A stretch of 64,000 nucleotides of DNA, taken from NCBI RefSeq assembly GCF_008017545.1, contig NZ_VRTZ01000002.1, positions 839,401 to 903,400 on the forward strand, in the 5' to 3' direction. The stretch comes from Homoserinibacter sp. GY 40078 (lineage in GTDB: Bacteria > Actinomycetota > Actinomycetes > Actinomycetales > Microbacteriaceae). The notes below the pieces were generated by a model. It was not told where the DNA came from. It saw only the letters and a list, made by a program, of their open reading frames with translations, and searched no databases. Positions 29,368 to 39,980 of this stretch are shown here, piece by piece. A program made the translations under genes and the position numbers. Numbering within the stretch: the stretch's first letter is position 1; each line of letters opens with the position of its first letter.

Positions 29368-30495
29368 GTGGCTGGGAGTACGCGGTTAGTCGACCAGGTC
29401 GCCGCTCGGATCGACGATGCGCTCGATTCGCACCAGACCTCGCTCTCGGCGATCTCCCCCGATCTCGAGCCGCTCGTCAGCCGGGCACGCGATCTGCTCG
29501 CGGGCGGGAAACGCTTCCGTGCGCTCTTCTGCTACTGGGGGTGGCGCTCCGTTTCGGGCATCGCGGATCACGATCCGCTCCCTGAACTCGGTGCCCCCAG
29601 TCGCGACGACGAGTTGCCCGCCGTGGTCTCCGTCGCTGCAGCCCTTGAGCTCTTCCACGCTGCCGCGCTCGTACATGACGACATCATCGACCGCTCCGAC
29701 CTGCGCCGAGGCCGCCCTGCAGCGCATCGCGCGTTCGAGGCCCTTCATCGCGACGAGCGCTGGCAGGGCGACCCGGAGCGGTTCGGCGAGGCCGCCGCGC
29801 TCCTGCTCGGCGACATCCTCCTCGTCTGGAGTGACGAGCTGTTCGAAGCGGGCCTCGCGGAACTCCGCGACCGCGAGCACGCGATCGCAGCCCGCGCCGA
29901 GTTCACGACCATGCGCACCGAGGTGACGGCGGGACAATACCTCGACGTGCTCGAGGAGGATTCCTGGCGGTCCCGACCGGAATCCGAGTTGCTGCCTCGC
30001 GCCCACCGGGTCATCGTCTACAAGTCCGCGAAGTACAGCATCGAAGCGCCGCTCGCGATCGGAGGCGCTCTTGCAGGCGGCTCGCTCGCGCAGCTGTCCG
30101 CGCTCCGCAGCTTCGGCCTCCCCCTCGGCGTCGCGTTCCAGCTGCGCGACGACATGCTGGGGGTCTTCGGCGACCCGGAGGTCACCGGGAAGCCCGCGGG
30201 AGATGACCTCCGGGAAGGCAAGCGCACCGTGCTCATCGGATTGGCGCGGCAGAAGATGCCTCCGACTGCCGTACGTGTGCTCGACGAGCTGCTCGGCGAT
30301 CCGAGCCTCGACGACGCCCAGGTGCGGATGCTGCAGAACACGGTCCGCGACAGCGGAGCAGCGGATCAGGTGGAGCGGATCATCGCCCACAACGTCCGCA
30401 CCGCGCGCGAAGCGCTCGCCGGCGCACCGCTCAGCCCCTCGGCGCTGTCCGCGCTCGATGAGCTCGCCGACCGCGTCACGCGGCGCGACGCCTGA
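29368..30495 (+). CDS. Polyprenyl diphosphate synthase
   Basis: 375 residues from the GTG at 29368. Both aspartate-rich motifs are there: HDDIIDRSDLRRGRP (first, DDxxD) and FQLRDDMLGVFGDP (second), plus GKRFRALF for isopentenyl diphosphate binding. It condenses IPP units into a C20 or longer chain, probably geranylgeranyl or a longer diphosphate for carotenoid, quinone or lipid carrier synthesis. The M. tuberculosis counterpart by position is Rv2173 (idsA2). Convergent with the next gene, 6 bases apart. Confidence 0.92.
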   Translation: MAGSTRLVDQVAARIDDALDSHQTSLSAISPDLEPLVSRARDLLAGGKRFRALFCYWGWRSVSGIADHDPLPELGAPSRDDELPAVVSVAAALELFHAAALVHDDIIDRSDLRRGRPAAHRAFEALHRDERWQGDPERFGEAAALLLGDILLVWSDELFEAGLAELRDREHAIAARAEFTTMRTEVTAGQYLDVLEEDSWRSRPESELLPRAHRVIVYKSAKYSIEAPLAIGGALAGGSLAQLSALRSFGLPLGVAFQLRDDMLGVFGDPEVTGKPAGDDLREGKRTVLIGLARQKMPPTAVRVLDELLGDPSLDDAQVRMLQNTVRDSGAADQVERIIAHNVRTAREALAGAPLSPSALSALDELADRVTRRDA

Positions 30496-30501
30496 TCGCG
30501 G

Positions 30502-30837
30502 TCAGAACGCGAGCGCCTGCGCGACCCGGCGCACCTCCGACTTGCGACCTGCGCGCAGCGCGGCGAGCGGAGACGTGCCCAGGCTCTCCTCGGACGCGAG
30601 GAGCCATTGCATCGACTCGTCATCGGTGTAGCCACTATCGGCGAGCAGCACGAGAGTGCCGCGAAGCTCGGGGAGCGGCTCGCCGTCCTTGATGAAATCT
30701 GCCGGCATCTGGAGCACGCCATCCACGCGCACGGCGAGCAGGTGGTGGTCTTCCAGCAGGCGGTGGATCTTGCCGGGAGTCACGCCGAGGGCCTCGACGA
30801 TGTCCGGGATGGTGAGCCACGAGGTCGGTTCGGTCAC
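30502..30837 (-). CDS. Rv2175c-like DNA-binding protein, likely kinase substrate
   Basis: 111 residues from a GTG at 30837 (start uncertain; an AGGAG lies only two bases before it). A winged helix-turn-helix occupies WLTIPDIVEALGVTPGKIHRLLEDHHLLAVRV, followed by the conserved C-terminal domain ending EVRRVAQALAF. In M. tuberculosis Rv2175c is phosphorylated by PknL, encoded beside it, and loses DNA binding. Here the PASTA kinase is two genes away on the other strand, so the same pairing is likely. Confidence 0.85.
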   Translation of the reverse strand: MTEPTSWLTIPDIVEALGVTPGKIHRLLEDHHLLAVRVDGVLQMPADFIKDGEPLPELRGTLVLLADSGYTDDESMQWLLASEESLGTSPLAALRAGRKSEVRRVAQALAF

Positions 30838-30882
30838 TCTCCTAGCGTGCCACGGGTCACGAATCACGTCGCCCCGAGACAA

Positions 30883-30895
30883 ATGTTACGAACAT
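30883..30895. promoter_or_regulatory. Palindrome between the Rv2175c-like and LysM genes
   Basis: ATGTT-ACG-AACAT is a perfect inverted repeat with a 3-base centre in the unusually A/T-rich 164-base divergent gap (30838-31001). Candidate operator for either gene. Confidence 0.35.
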
Positions 30896-31001
30896 GTAAA
30901 CGCCAGCCACACGCGCCACATTGGTTGACTCTGTTAAACATCTGTGACACGTTGTCATCGGGGAATAGCCGCTTCGGGCCGGAGGGGAAGGCACGCCAGG
31001 G

Positions 31002-32336
31002 ATGTACGACACGGATCAGATGAGCGCACGAGCACGCGAAGTCTTCGCGGGGCTGACGCCGACCCCGATCGTTGCCTCCCCTCCGCGCGAGCGCGCCGTT
31101 CCGCCCGCCCTCGCGAAGAGCATGATGGCGACGGTGCCGATCGTCCTCGCCGGAACGCTCACCGTCACCGGCGCGGTCTCGCCCGTCGACGCGGCGCCGC
31201 AGGTCGAGCGGAAGCCCGCGAAGCCGAAGAGCTCGCTCGGCACGACCGTCCGCACGGTCGTCGCCGCGGCGGCCGCCACCACGACGAAGAGCGCCGCCGC
31301 GCCGTCGACCTACACGGTCAAGGCCGGTGACACCGTGTCCGGGATCGCTGGGCGCTACGGCCTCAAGACGGCGAGCGTCCTCGCACTCAACGGCCTCGGC
31401 TGGAAGTCGCTCATCTTCCCGGGGCAGGTGCTGAAGCTCTCGAACAGCAAGACGTCGAGCTCCGCGTCGAGCTCGACCTCCAGCTCCAGTTCGACCTCGA
31501 AGAGCTCGGCGGGGCGGTACACGATCGTCACGGGCGACACGATCTCGGGGATCGCCAAGCGCTTCGGCGTGACGACCCAGGCGGTGCTCACCGCCAACGG
31601 TCTCAGCTGGTCGAGCATCATCTACCCCGGTCAGACGATCGCGATCCCCGGAACCACGCTCGCCGTGGAGAACGTTTCGTCCGTCACCCCGATCGACGAG
31701 GTTGACGACCCGCCGTCGACCCCCGTCGTCTCGACTCCGGCTCCGGTCATCAACTCCACCTATGTGATCAAGACCGGCGACACGATCTCGTCGATCGCGA
31801 AGAAGTTCGACGTCAGCATCCAGAAGCTCCTCGACGCGAACGGCCTCAGCTGGTCGAGCATCATCTACGCCGGCCGCAGCCTCACGATCCCGGGAGTCAA
31901 GGTCGTTCAGGACGGCAGCACCGTGACGCCGCTCACGAGCGAGATGGCCGCCAACGCACGCATCATCATCCAGATCGGGCGCGAGCTGAAGGTACCCGAC
32001 CGCGGGATCGTGATCGCATTGGCCGCCGCCATGCAGGAGTCGAGCCTGCGCAACATCGACTACGGCGACCGCGACTCGATCGGCCTGTTCCAGCAGCGTC
32101 CGAGCACCGGCTGGGGCACGAAGGCCGAGATCCTCAACGCCTCGCACGCGGCGCGCCTCTTCTACGGCGGCCCGAGCAACCCCAACAAGGGCGTCACGCG
32201 CGGACTGCTCGACATCCCGGGCTGGAAGTCGATGACCCTCACCCAGGCCGCACAGGCGGTGCAGATCTCCGCGTACCCGAACGCCTACGCGAAGTGGGAG
32301 ACGAGCGCGACCGCATGGCTGGCTCAGCTGGGCTGA
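31002..32336 (+). CDS. LysM-repeat cell wall hydrolase, transglycosylase-like
   Basis: 444 residues. A signal-anchor segment near 43-65 is followed by three LysM domains at about 101-147, 171-215 and 251-298 (each with a [KT]GDT[VI]SxIA core), linked by Ser/Thr-rich stretches. The C-terminal domain (about 310-444) has an ALAAAMQESSLRNIDYGDRDSIG motif with a candidate catalytic Glu, then LFQQRP and WGT; this lysozyme-like fold is common in actinobacterial wall enzymes. It should bind and cut peptidoglycan outside the membrane. Confidence 0.85.
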   Translation: MYDTDQMSARAREVFAGLTPTPIVASPPRERAVPPALAKSMMATVPIVLAGTLTVTGAVSPVDAAPQVERKPAKPKSSLGTTVRTVVAAAAATTTKSAAAPSTYTVKAGDTVSGIAGRYGLKTASVLALNGLGWKSLIFPGQVLKLSNSKTSSSASSSTSSSSSTSKSSAGRYTIVTGDTISGIAKRFGVTTQAVLTANGLSWSSIIYPGQTIAIPGTTLAVENVSSVTPIDEVDDPPSTPVVSTPAPVINSTYVIKTGDTISSIAKKFDVSIQKLLDANGLSWSSIIYAGRSLTIPGVKVVQDGSTVTPLTSEMAANARIIIQIGRELKVPDRGIVIALAAAMQESSLRNIDYGDRDSIGLFQQRPSTGWGTKAEILNASHAARLFYGGPSNPNKGVTRGLLDIPGWKSMTLTQAAQAVQISAYPNAYAKWETSATAWLAQLG

Positions 32337-32407
32337 CCGAGCCGGTCGGCACGCAGCCCACGGCCGTCCCGTCCGTGTGGCTGCGAGACGACGAGGGCGC
32401 GCCCTCG

Positions 32408-32413
32408 TACACT
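32408..32413 (+). promoter_or_regulatory. -10 box, leaderless promoter of the PASTA kinase
   Basis: TACACT ends six bases before the GTG at 32420. There is no Shine-Dalgarno sequence. This decides the GTG start over the in-frame ATGs at 32294 and 32315, which overlap the LysM gene. Confidence 0.5.
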
Positions 32414-32419
32414 CCTAAG

Positions 32420-34358
<1,939 letters not shown>

Positions 34359-34363
<5 letters not shown>

Positions 34364-34391
34364 GCCCGAGCGAGCGCTTCACCGGCTCAGC
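34359..34391. terminator. Shared inverted repeat over the stops of two convergent genes
   Basis: GCTGAGCC (34359-34366) pairs with GGCTCAGC (34384-34391). The left arm holds the kinase stop and the right arm the aroG stop. Probable bidirectional terminator without a U-tract. Confidence 0.5.
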
Positions 34392-35757
34392 GAGCCGCGA
34401 GCTCCTCCGCCACGAGGAACGCCAGCTCCAGCGACTGCATGTGGTTGAGGCGCGGGTCGCACAGCGACTCGTAGCGCGTCGCGAGGGTCTCCTCGTCGAT
34501 GTGCTCCGAGCCGCCGAGGCACTCGGTCACGTCGTCGCCCGTGAGCTCCACGTGGATGCCGCCCGGGAACGTACCGGCGTCGCGGTGGGCCTCGAAGAAG
34601 CCGCGGACCTCGTCCACGACATCGTCGAAGCGGCGCGTCTTGTAACCGGTCGGCGTCGTGATGCCGTTGCCGTGCATCGGGTCGGTGACCCACAGCGGCG
34701 TCGCGTCGAAGCCCTTGATGGCCTCCAACAGCGGCGGCAGGGCGTCGCGGATCTTGCCCGCGCCCATCCGCGTGATGAAGGTGAGCCGGCCGGGCTCGCG
34801 TTCCGGATCGAGCTTGTCGATCAGCCGCTCCATGTCGTCGATCGACGTCGTGGGGCCGAGCTTCACGCCGATGGGGTTCCGGATGCGCGAGAAGTAGTCG
34901 ATGTGTGCGCCGTCGAGATCGCGGGTGCGCTCCCCCACCCACAGGAAGTGGGCCGAGGTGTTGACGGGGGTGCCGTTGCGCGAGTCGATGCGGGTCATGG
35001 GGCGCTCGTAGTCCATGAGCAGACCCTCGTGCGCGGTGTAGAACTCGACGCGCTTCAGCTCGTCGAAGTCGGCGCCCGCCGCCTCCATGAACCGGATGGC
35101 GCGGTCGATCTCCTTCGCGAGGCCCTCGTACCGCTGGTTCGCGGGGTTCTGCGCGAAGCCCTTGTTCCACGAGTGCACCTGCCGCAGGTCGGCGAAGCCA
35201 CCCTGCGTGAACGCGCGGATGAGGTTCAGCGTGGATGCGGCGGTGTGGTACCCCTCCACGAGACGTCGCGGGTCGGCCGCGCGCGACTCGGGGGTGAAGT
35301 CGTAGCCGTTGACGATGTCGCCGCGGTAGGCGGGCAGCGTCACGTCGCCGCGGGTCTCGAAGTCGCTCGAGCGGGGCTTGGCGAACTGCCCCGCCATCCG
35401 CCCCATCTTGACCACGGGCATCGACGCGCCGTAGGTGAGCACGACCGCCATCTGCAGGAGGGTCTTCACGCGGTTGCGGATCTGCTCCGCCGTGGCCCCC
35501 GCGAAGGTCTCGGCACAGTCGCCGCCCTGCAGCAGGAACGCTTCGCCACGGGCCGCGCGCGCGATCCGTTCGCGGAGGATGTCGACCTCACCGGCGAACA
35601 CCAGCGGCGGCAACGCGGCGATCTCGGCGGATGCCGCATGCACCGCATCCGCGTCGGCCCACTCCGGCTGCTGCTTGATCGGCAGCTCCCGCCAATAGTC
35701 GAGACCGGCGATCACTGCGGGATCTGCCTGCACGACGGGCTCGGTGGGGTCTTCCAC
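34387..35757 (-). CDS. aroG: Class II 3-deoxy-7-phosphoheptulonate (DAHP) synthase
   Basis: 456 residues, the length of plant-like type II enzymes. Motifs: LPIKQQPEW, LLQGGDCAETF (metal Cys), VVKMGRMAGQFAKPRS, SHFLWVGERTR-like SAHFLWVGERTRDLDGAH, KLGPT and WVTDPMHGN. It makes DAHP from erythrose-4-phosphate and PEP, the entry to aromatic amino acids. M. tuberculosis Rv2178c sits in the same place. Confidence 0.96.
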   Translation of the reverse strand: MEDPTEPVVQADPAVIAGLDYWRELPIKQQPEWADADAVHAASAEIAALPPLVFAGEVDILRERIARAARGEAFLLQGGDCAETFAGATAEQIRNRVKTLLQMAVVLTYGASMPVVKMGRMAGQFAKPRSSDFETRGDVTLPAYRGDIVNGYDFTPESRAADPRRLVEGYHTAASTLNLIRAFTQGGFADLRQVHSWNKGFAQNPANQRYEGLAKEIDRAIRFMEAAGADFDELKRVEFYTAHEGLLMDYERPMTRIDSRNGTPVNTSAHFLWVGERTRDLDGAHIDYFSRIRNPIGVKLGPTTSIDDMERLIDKLDPEREPGRLTFITRMGAGKIRDALPPLLEAIKGFDATPLWVTDPMHGNGITTPTGYKTRRFDDVVDEVRGFFEAHRDAGTFPGGIHVELTGDDVTECLGGSEHIDEETLATRYESLCDPRLNHMQSLELAFLVAEELAAR

Positions 35758-35818
35758 GGGGTGGTCCTTCGACGTATGGAGCTGCGGGAAAGGGGCGCGG
35801 ACGCCCCAGCCGACCAGC

Positions 35819-36556
35819 CTAGCCGAGCGACGAAGGCGCCGCCGTCCGCGCGGCGACGACCGCCTCCCGGGCCTTGGCGGTCTGGGTCCGCCCCTTGACG
35901 CTCGACGCGTACGCGTCGACGTACTCCTGGCCCGAGAGGCGCGAGAGTTCGTACATGATCTCGTCGGTAATGGACCGCAGCACGAACCGGTCGCCCTCGA
36001 GTCCCGCGAACCGCGAGAAGTCCAGCGGTTCGCCGAAGACGATTCCCACCCGGCGCACCTTCGGGATCTTCGTGCCGACGGGCATCACCTTCTCGGTGTC
36101 GATCATCGCCACCGGCACCACGAGCGCGCCCGACTCGAGCACCATGCGCGCGATGCCCGTACGGCCGCGGTAGAGGCGTCCGTCGTGGCTGCGGGTGCCC
36201 TCCGGATAGATGCCGAGCTGGCCACCCGTGGCGAGGTGTTCGAGACCCGAGTTGAGGGACGCCTCAGACGCCTTGCCGCCCGAGCGGTCGATCGGCAGCT
36301 GGCCGACCGCGAGGAAGAACCGCTTCACGATCCAGCCGCGCAGTCCCCGCCCGGTGAAGTACTCGCTCTTCGCGAGGAAGCGGATCTGGCGATCGACGAC
36401 GAGCGGCAGGAAGATCGAGTCCATGAACGACAGGTGATTGCTCGCGAAGATCACCGGGCCCTGCTTGGGCACGTTCTCGGAGCCGCGCACCCAGGGTCGG
36501 TAGACCGACAGCAGGAACGGGCCGACGATCACGTTCTTCAGGAACTGGTAGAACAC
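35819..36556 (-). CDS. 1-acyl-sn-glycerol-3-phosphate acyltransferase (PlsC family)
   Basis: 245 residues with the acyltransferase motifs ASNHLSFMDSIFLP (H-x4-D) and IYPEGTRSHDGRLYRGRTG, plus an N-terminal membrane-associated helix. It acylates lysophosphatidic acid or a related lipid at the inner membrane face. M. tuberculosis Rv2182c is the positional match. Confidence 0.93.
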   Translation of the reverse strand: MFYQFLKNVIVGPFLLSVYRPWVRGSENVPKQGPVIFASNHLSFMDSIFLPLVVDRQIRFLAKSEYFTGRGLRGWIVKRFFLAVGQLPIDRSGGKASEASLNSGLEHLATGGQLGIYPEGTRSHDGRLYRGRTGIARMVLESGALVVPVAMIDTEKVMPVGTKIPKVRRVGIVFGEPLDFSRFAGLEGDRFVLRSITDEIMYELSRLSGQEYVDAYASSVKGRTQTAKAREAVVAARTAAPSSLG

Positions 36557-36599
36557 GTGGGCGACCTCCGACGAACGATTCTAGGCGCGCACTCGGCCG

Positions 36600-37550
36600 T
36601 CAGTCTCGGGCGGCATGGATGCGGGCGATGTCGGCGGCGCCGACGATGCCCGCGTCGTTGACGAGCTGCGCGGTTGCGAACTCGGGCTCGGGGTGGAAGC
36701 CACGGGCGGGCAGGTGCGCCAGGTACGCCTCGCGGATCGGCTCGAGCAGCAGATCCCCCGCCGCGGCGACTCCCCCACCGAACACGAACAGCTGCGGGTC
36801 GAGTACGGCCGACAGCGACGCGGATGCCTGGCCCAGCCATCCGCCGAGCTCGCGCAGCGCGAAGAGCGCGCCCGGATCCTCCGCGACGATGAGCTCGTAG
36901 ACTGCGTGGCCGTCGAGCTCGCCGCGCTCCTCGCGCACGAGCGCGAGAGCGTTACCGATTCCTCGCTGGTCGGCGATCTCATTGGCGTAGCGCATGAGGG
37001 CGCGACCCGAGCCGTACTGCTCGATGCAGCCACGCTGGCCGCACCCGCACGGCAGGCCGCCCGGCACGACCCGCATGTGACCGATCTCGGCCGCGGTGCC
37101 GAAGCCGCCGCGCATGAGCCGTCCCTCGGTGACGATCGCGCCACCCACGCCGGTGCCGATCGTGAGGAGCGTCATGTCGCGGTATCCGCGGCCGGCGCCG
37201 AAGCGGAACTCCGCCCAACCGGCGGCGTTCGCGTCGTTGTCGATCGTGATGTCGAGGCCGGGGAGCCTCTTCGCGAGATCCGCACGCAGGGGCTCGCTGC
37301 GCCAGGGGATGTTCGGGGTGTAGTACACCGTCGACTGCGCGGCGTCGATGAACCCCGGTGCCGCGATGCCGGCACCCGCCACCTCGCCATCGGCGCGAAG
37401 GCTCTCGACGACCTCGACGACGGCATCGATGATCGCGGAGCCGTCACCGGCCGGAGTGGGGCGGCGCTCCTGGCGGACGATGGTGCCGTCTTCGGCGACG
37501 AGACCGCCCGCGATCTTCGTCCCGCCGATGTCGATTCCGATGGCATGCAC
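36600..37550 (-). CDS. ROK-family glucokinase
   Basis: 316 residues from a GTG at 37550 (VHAIGIDIGGTKIAGG). ATP-binding DIGGTK, the sugar-binding IDNDANAAGWAEFRFGAG, TIGTGVGGAIV and the zinc motif GGLPCGCGQRGCIEQYGSG (C-x-C-x4-C) are complete. It phosphorylates glucose with ATP; glucomannokinase activity cannot be excluded. Leaderless promoter TAGACT lies 8 bases upstream. Confidence 0.92.
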   Translation of the reverse strand: MHAIGIDIGGTKIAGGLVAEDGTIVRQERRPTPAGDGSAIIDAVVEVVESLRADGEVAGAGIAAPGFIDAAQSTVYYTPNIPWRSEPLRADLAKRLPGLDITIDNDANAAGWAEFRFGAGRGYRDMTLLTIGTGVGGAIVTEGRLMRGGFGTAAEIGHMRVVPGGLPCGCGQRGCIEQYGSGRALMRYANEIADQRGIGNALALVREERGELDGHAVYELIVAEDPGALFALRELGGWLGQASASLSAVLDPQLFVFGGGVAAAGDLLLEPIREAYLAHLPARGFHPEPEFATAQLVNDAGIVGAADIARIHAARD

Positions 37551-37558
37551 GGGGCACG

Positions 37559-37564
37559 AGTCTA
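37559..37564 (-). promoter_or_regulatory. -10 box, leaderless promoter of the ROK kinase
   Basis: TAGACT on the minus strand ends eight bases before the GTG at 37550; no ribosome site between. Confidence 0.45.
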
Positions 37565-37666
37565 GTGGCGAGGTGGGGTCCTCGCCCGCCAATACAGGCC
37601 TCGCAGGGGTTCGCGCGGGTTACAGTAGAGGATCGACCCCCGCCCACGGTATCGAAGGAGCTACCT

Positions 37667-39493
37667 GTGAACGAGATCTACGTCCCGGCCGCCGTCCCCG
37701 CCGACCCGGAGGCCAACACCACCGACCTTCTGGTCGATCGGGTCGCTCGCACCCCGAACGCTCCGCTCTTCTCGTTGCCGACCGACGATGGCGGCTGGAG
37801 CGACATCTCGACCGCGGAGTTCCACACGCAGGTCGTCGCGCTCGCGAAGGGTCTCATCGCCGCCGGTATCCAGCCGGGCGACAAGATCGGCTTCATCTGC
37901 CGCACGCGGTACGAGTGGACCCTCATCGACTTCGCGACGTGGTTCGCGGGCGCGGTGCTCGTGCCCATCTACGAGACCTCGGCGCCCGCCCAGATCGCGT
38001 ACACGCTCTCGGACTCGGGTGCCACCGCGATCATCATCGAGACTTCCGAACAGTTCGCGCGATTCGACGAGATCGCCGCCGACGTCCCGCAGGTCACGAA
38101 GGTGTGGCAGCTGGGTCTCGGCGACCTCGACAAGATCGTCGCCGGAGGCACCGAGATCAGCGATGTCGAGGTCGAGGAACGTCGCACGATCGCGAAGGGC
38201 TCGGACCTCGCGACGCTCATCTACACCTCCGGATCCACGGGGACGCCCAAGGGCTGCATCCTCACGCACTCCAACTTCGTCGAGCTCGCCCGCAACGCGG
38301 CGGTCGCCATGAAGGAGGTCGTGGCGCCCGGGTCGTCCACGCTGCTCTTCATCACGACGGCTCACGTGTTCGCGAGATTCATCTCGATCCTCGGGGTGCA
38401 CGCGGGCGTCAAGGTCGGGCACCAGGCCGACACGAAGCAGCTGCTGCCGGCGCTCGGGAGCTTCAAGCCCACGTTCCTGCTGGCCGTCCCGCGCGTGTTC
38501 GAGAAGGTCTACAACTCGGCGGAGCAGAAGGCAGCCGCGGGTGGGAAGGACAAGATCTTCCACAAGGCCGCGGATGTGGCCATCGCCCACTCGAAGGCGC
38601 TCGACGCCGGCCACGTGCCGTTCGGGCTACGGGTGCAGTTCGCCCTGTTCAACCGACTCGTCTACGGCAAGCTGAAGGCGGCCATGGGCGGCAACGTGCG
38701 CTACGCCGTGTCGGGATCCGCACCCCTCGGTGCGCGCCTCGGGCACTTCTTCCGCAGCCTCGACGTGCAGATCCTCGAGGGCTACGGCCTCACCGAGACG
38801 ACCGCACCGGCGACGGTCAACATCGTCTCGAAGTTCAAGATCGGCACCGTCGGCACACCGCTGCCGGGCGTGGGCATCCGGATCGCCGAAGACGGCGAGA
38901 TCCTCGTGAAGGGCGTGGACGTCTTCCAGGGCTACTGGAACAAGCCCGCGGAGACCGCGGCGGTGTTCACCGACGAGTGGTTCCACACGGGTGACATCGG
39001 CTCGCTCGACGAGGACGGCTACCTCACGATCACGGGTCGCACGAAGGAGATCATCGTGACCGCCGGCGGCAAGAACGTCGCCCCCGCGGCCCTCGAGGAC
39101 CCAATCCGCGCGAACCCGATCGTGGGTCAGGTGGTCGTCGTCGGCGACCAGAAGCCGTTCATCTCGGCGCTCATCACTCTCGACCCCGAGATGCTCCCGG
39201 TGTGGCTGAACAACAACGGCGAGGCGGGCGACATGAGCCTCGACGAGGCCGCGAAGCACCCGAAGGTCATCGCCGAGGTGCAGCGGGCGGTCGACGCCGC
39301 CAACGCGCGGGTGTCGCGAGCGGAGTCGATCCGCAAGTTCGTGATCCTGCCGTCGGAGTTCACCGAGGCGAGCGGTCATCTGACCCCGAAGATGTCGATC
39401 AAGCGCGCGGTGATCGTGAAGGACTTCTCGCGCGAGATCGAGGGCCTCTACATGGGTGCCCCGGTGACCCAGGGCATCTCGGTCACCGGCTGA
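37667..39493 (+). CDS. Long-chain fatty acid--CoA ligase (AMP-forming)
   Basis: 608 residues from a GTG at 37667 with GAAGGAG eight bases upstream. AMP-binding motifs: YTSGSTGTPKGC, EGYGLTETTAPAT, and TGDIGSLDEDGYLTITGR with the C-terminal hinge and the lysine region. It activates fatty acids to acyl-CoA. The M. tuberculosis FadD15 (Rv2187) is the positional match. It overlaps the convergent def gene by 11 bases. Confidence 0.93.
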   Translation: MNEIYVPAAVPADPEANTTDLLVDRVARTPNAPLFSLPTDDGGWSDISTAEFHTQVVALAKGLIAAGIQPGDKIGFICRTRYEWTLIDFATWFAGAVLVPIYETSAPAQIAYTLSDSGATAIIIETSEQFARFDEIAADVPQVTKVWQLGLGDLDKIVAGGTEISDVEVEERRTIAKGSDLATLIYTSGSTGTPKGCILTHSNFVELARNAAVAMKEVVAPGSSTLLFITTAHVFARFISILGVHAGVKVGHQADTKQLLPALGSFKPTFLLAVPRVFEKVYNSAEQKAAAGGKDKIFHKAADVAIAHSKALDAGHVPFGLRVQFALFNRLVYGKLKAAMGGNVRYAVSGSAPLGARLGHFFRSLDVQILEGYGLTETTAPATVNIVSKFKIGTVGTPLPGVGIRIAEDGEILVKGVDVFQGYWNKPAETAAVFTDEWFHTGDIGSLDEDGYLTITGRTKEIIVTAGGKNVAPAALEDPIRANPIVGQVVVVGDQKPFISALITLDPEMLPVWLNNNGEAGDMSLDEAAKHPKVIAEVQRAVDAANARVSRAESIRKFVILPSEFTEASGHLTPKMSIKRAVIVKDFSREIEGLYMGAPVTQGISVTG

Positions 39494-39980
39494 ACCAGTC
39501 CGCCTGACGGATCGCGCGCATCGCCTCGCGCTTCGTCTCGGGTTCGAGACCCTCGATGTAGAGCTGCCCGTCGAGGTGCCCGCACTCGTGCTGGAGCGCC
39601 TGGGCCATGAGACCCTCGCCCTCGAGCACGACCTCGGCGCCGTCGACATCGATGCCGGTGACGCGCGCCCACGGGTAGCGCATCCGGGGGAAGTAGAAGC
39701 CGGGCACCGAGAGGCATCCCTCGTCGACCAGCTCGGGCTCCCCCGCGACCTCGAGCACGGGGTTCAGCACGTACGAGATGTCGCCGTCGATGTTGACGCT
39801 GAACGCGCGCAGCCCCACGCCGATCTGGTTGGCGGCGAGACCGGCGCGTCCGGGCGGGGTGACGGTGTCGATCAGGTCGTCGACGAGCGCCCGCACGCGT
39901 GCGTCGCCCGGGTCGCGGACCGGATCGGTGGCAGAGCGGAGCACGGGGTCGCCGAAGAGGCGGATCTGGCGTTCGGTCAT
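39483..39980 (-). CDS. def: Peptide deformylase
   Basis: 165 residues from the ATG at 39980. The three motifs are present: GRAGLAANQIG (variant of GxGLAAxQ), DEGCLSVPG with the metal Cys, and LQHECGHLDG (HExxH). It removes the formyl group from nascent proteins. The start overlaps the MinD-like gene by four bases (ATGA). Confidence 0.93.
   Translation of the reverse strand: MTERQIRLFGDPVLRSATDPVRDPGDARVRALVDDLIDTVTPPGRAGLAANQIGVGLRAFSVNIDGDISYVLNPVLEVAGEPELVDEGCLSVPGFYFPRMRYPWARVTGIDVDGAEVVLEGEGLMAQALQHECGHLDGQLYIEGLEPETKREAMRAIRQADWFSR

Noticed and set aside
30838..31001. c-di-AMP (ydaO) riboswitch before the LysM gene
   Set aside because: Such riboswitches precede wall-hydrolase genes in actinobacteria, but the gap is short and I see none of the conserved stems or the pseudoknot sequence.
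39483..39980. Deformylase motif 3 with Gly instead of Asp (HECGH)
   Set aside because: The metal-binding HExxH is intact, and to my knowledge actinobacterial deformylases such as that of M. tuberculosis have the same HECGH form, so it is not an oddity.
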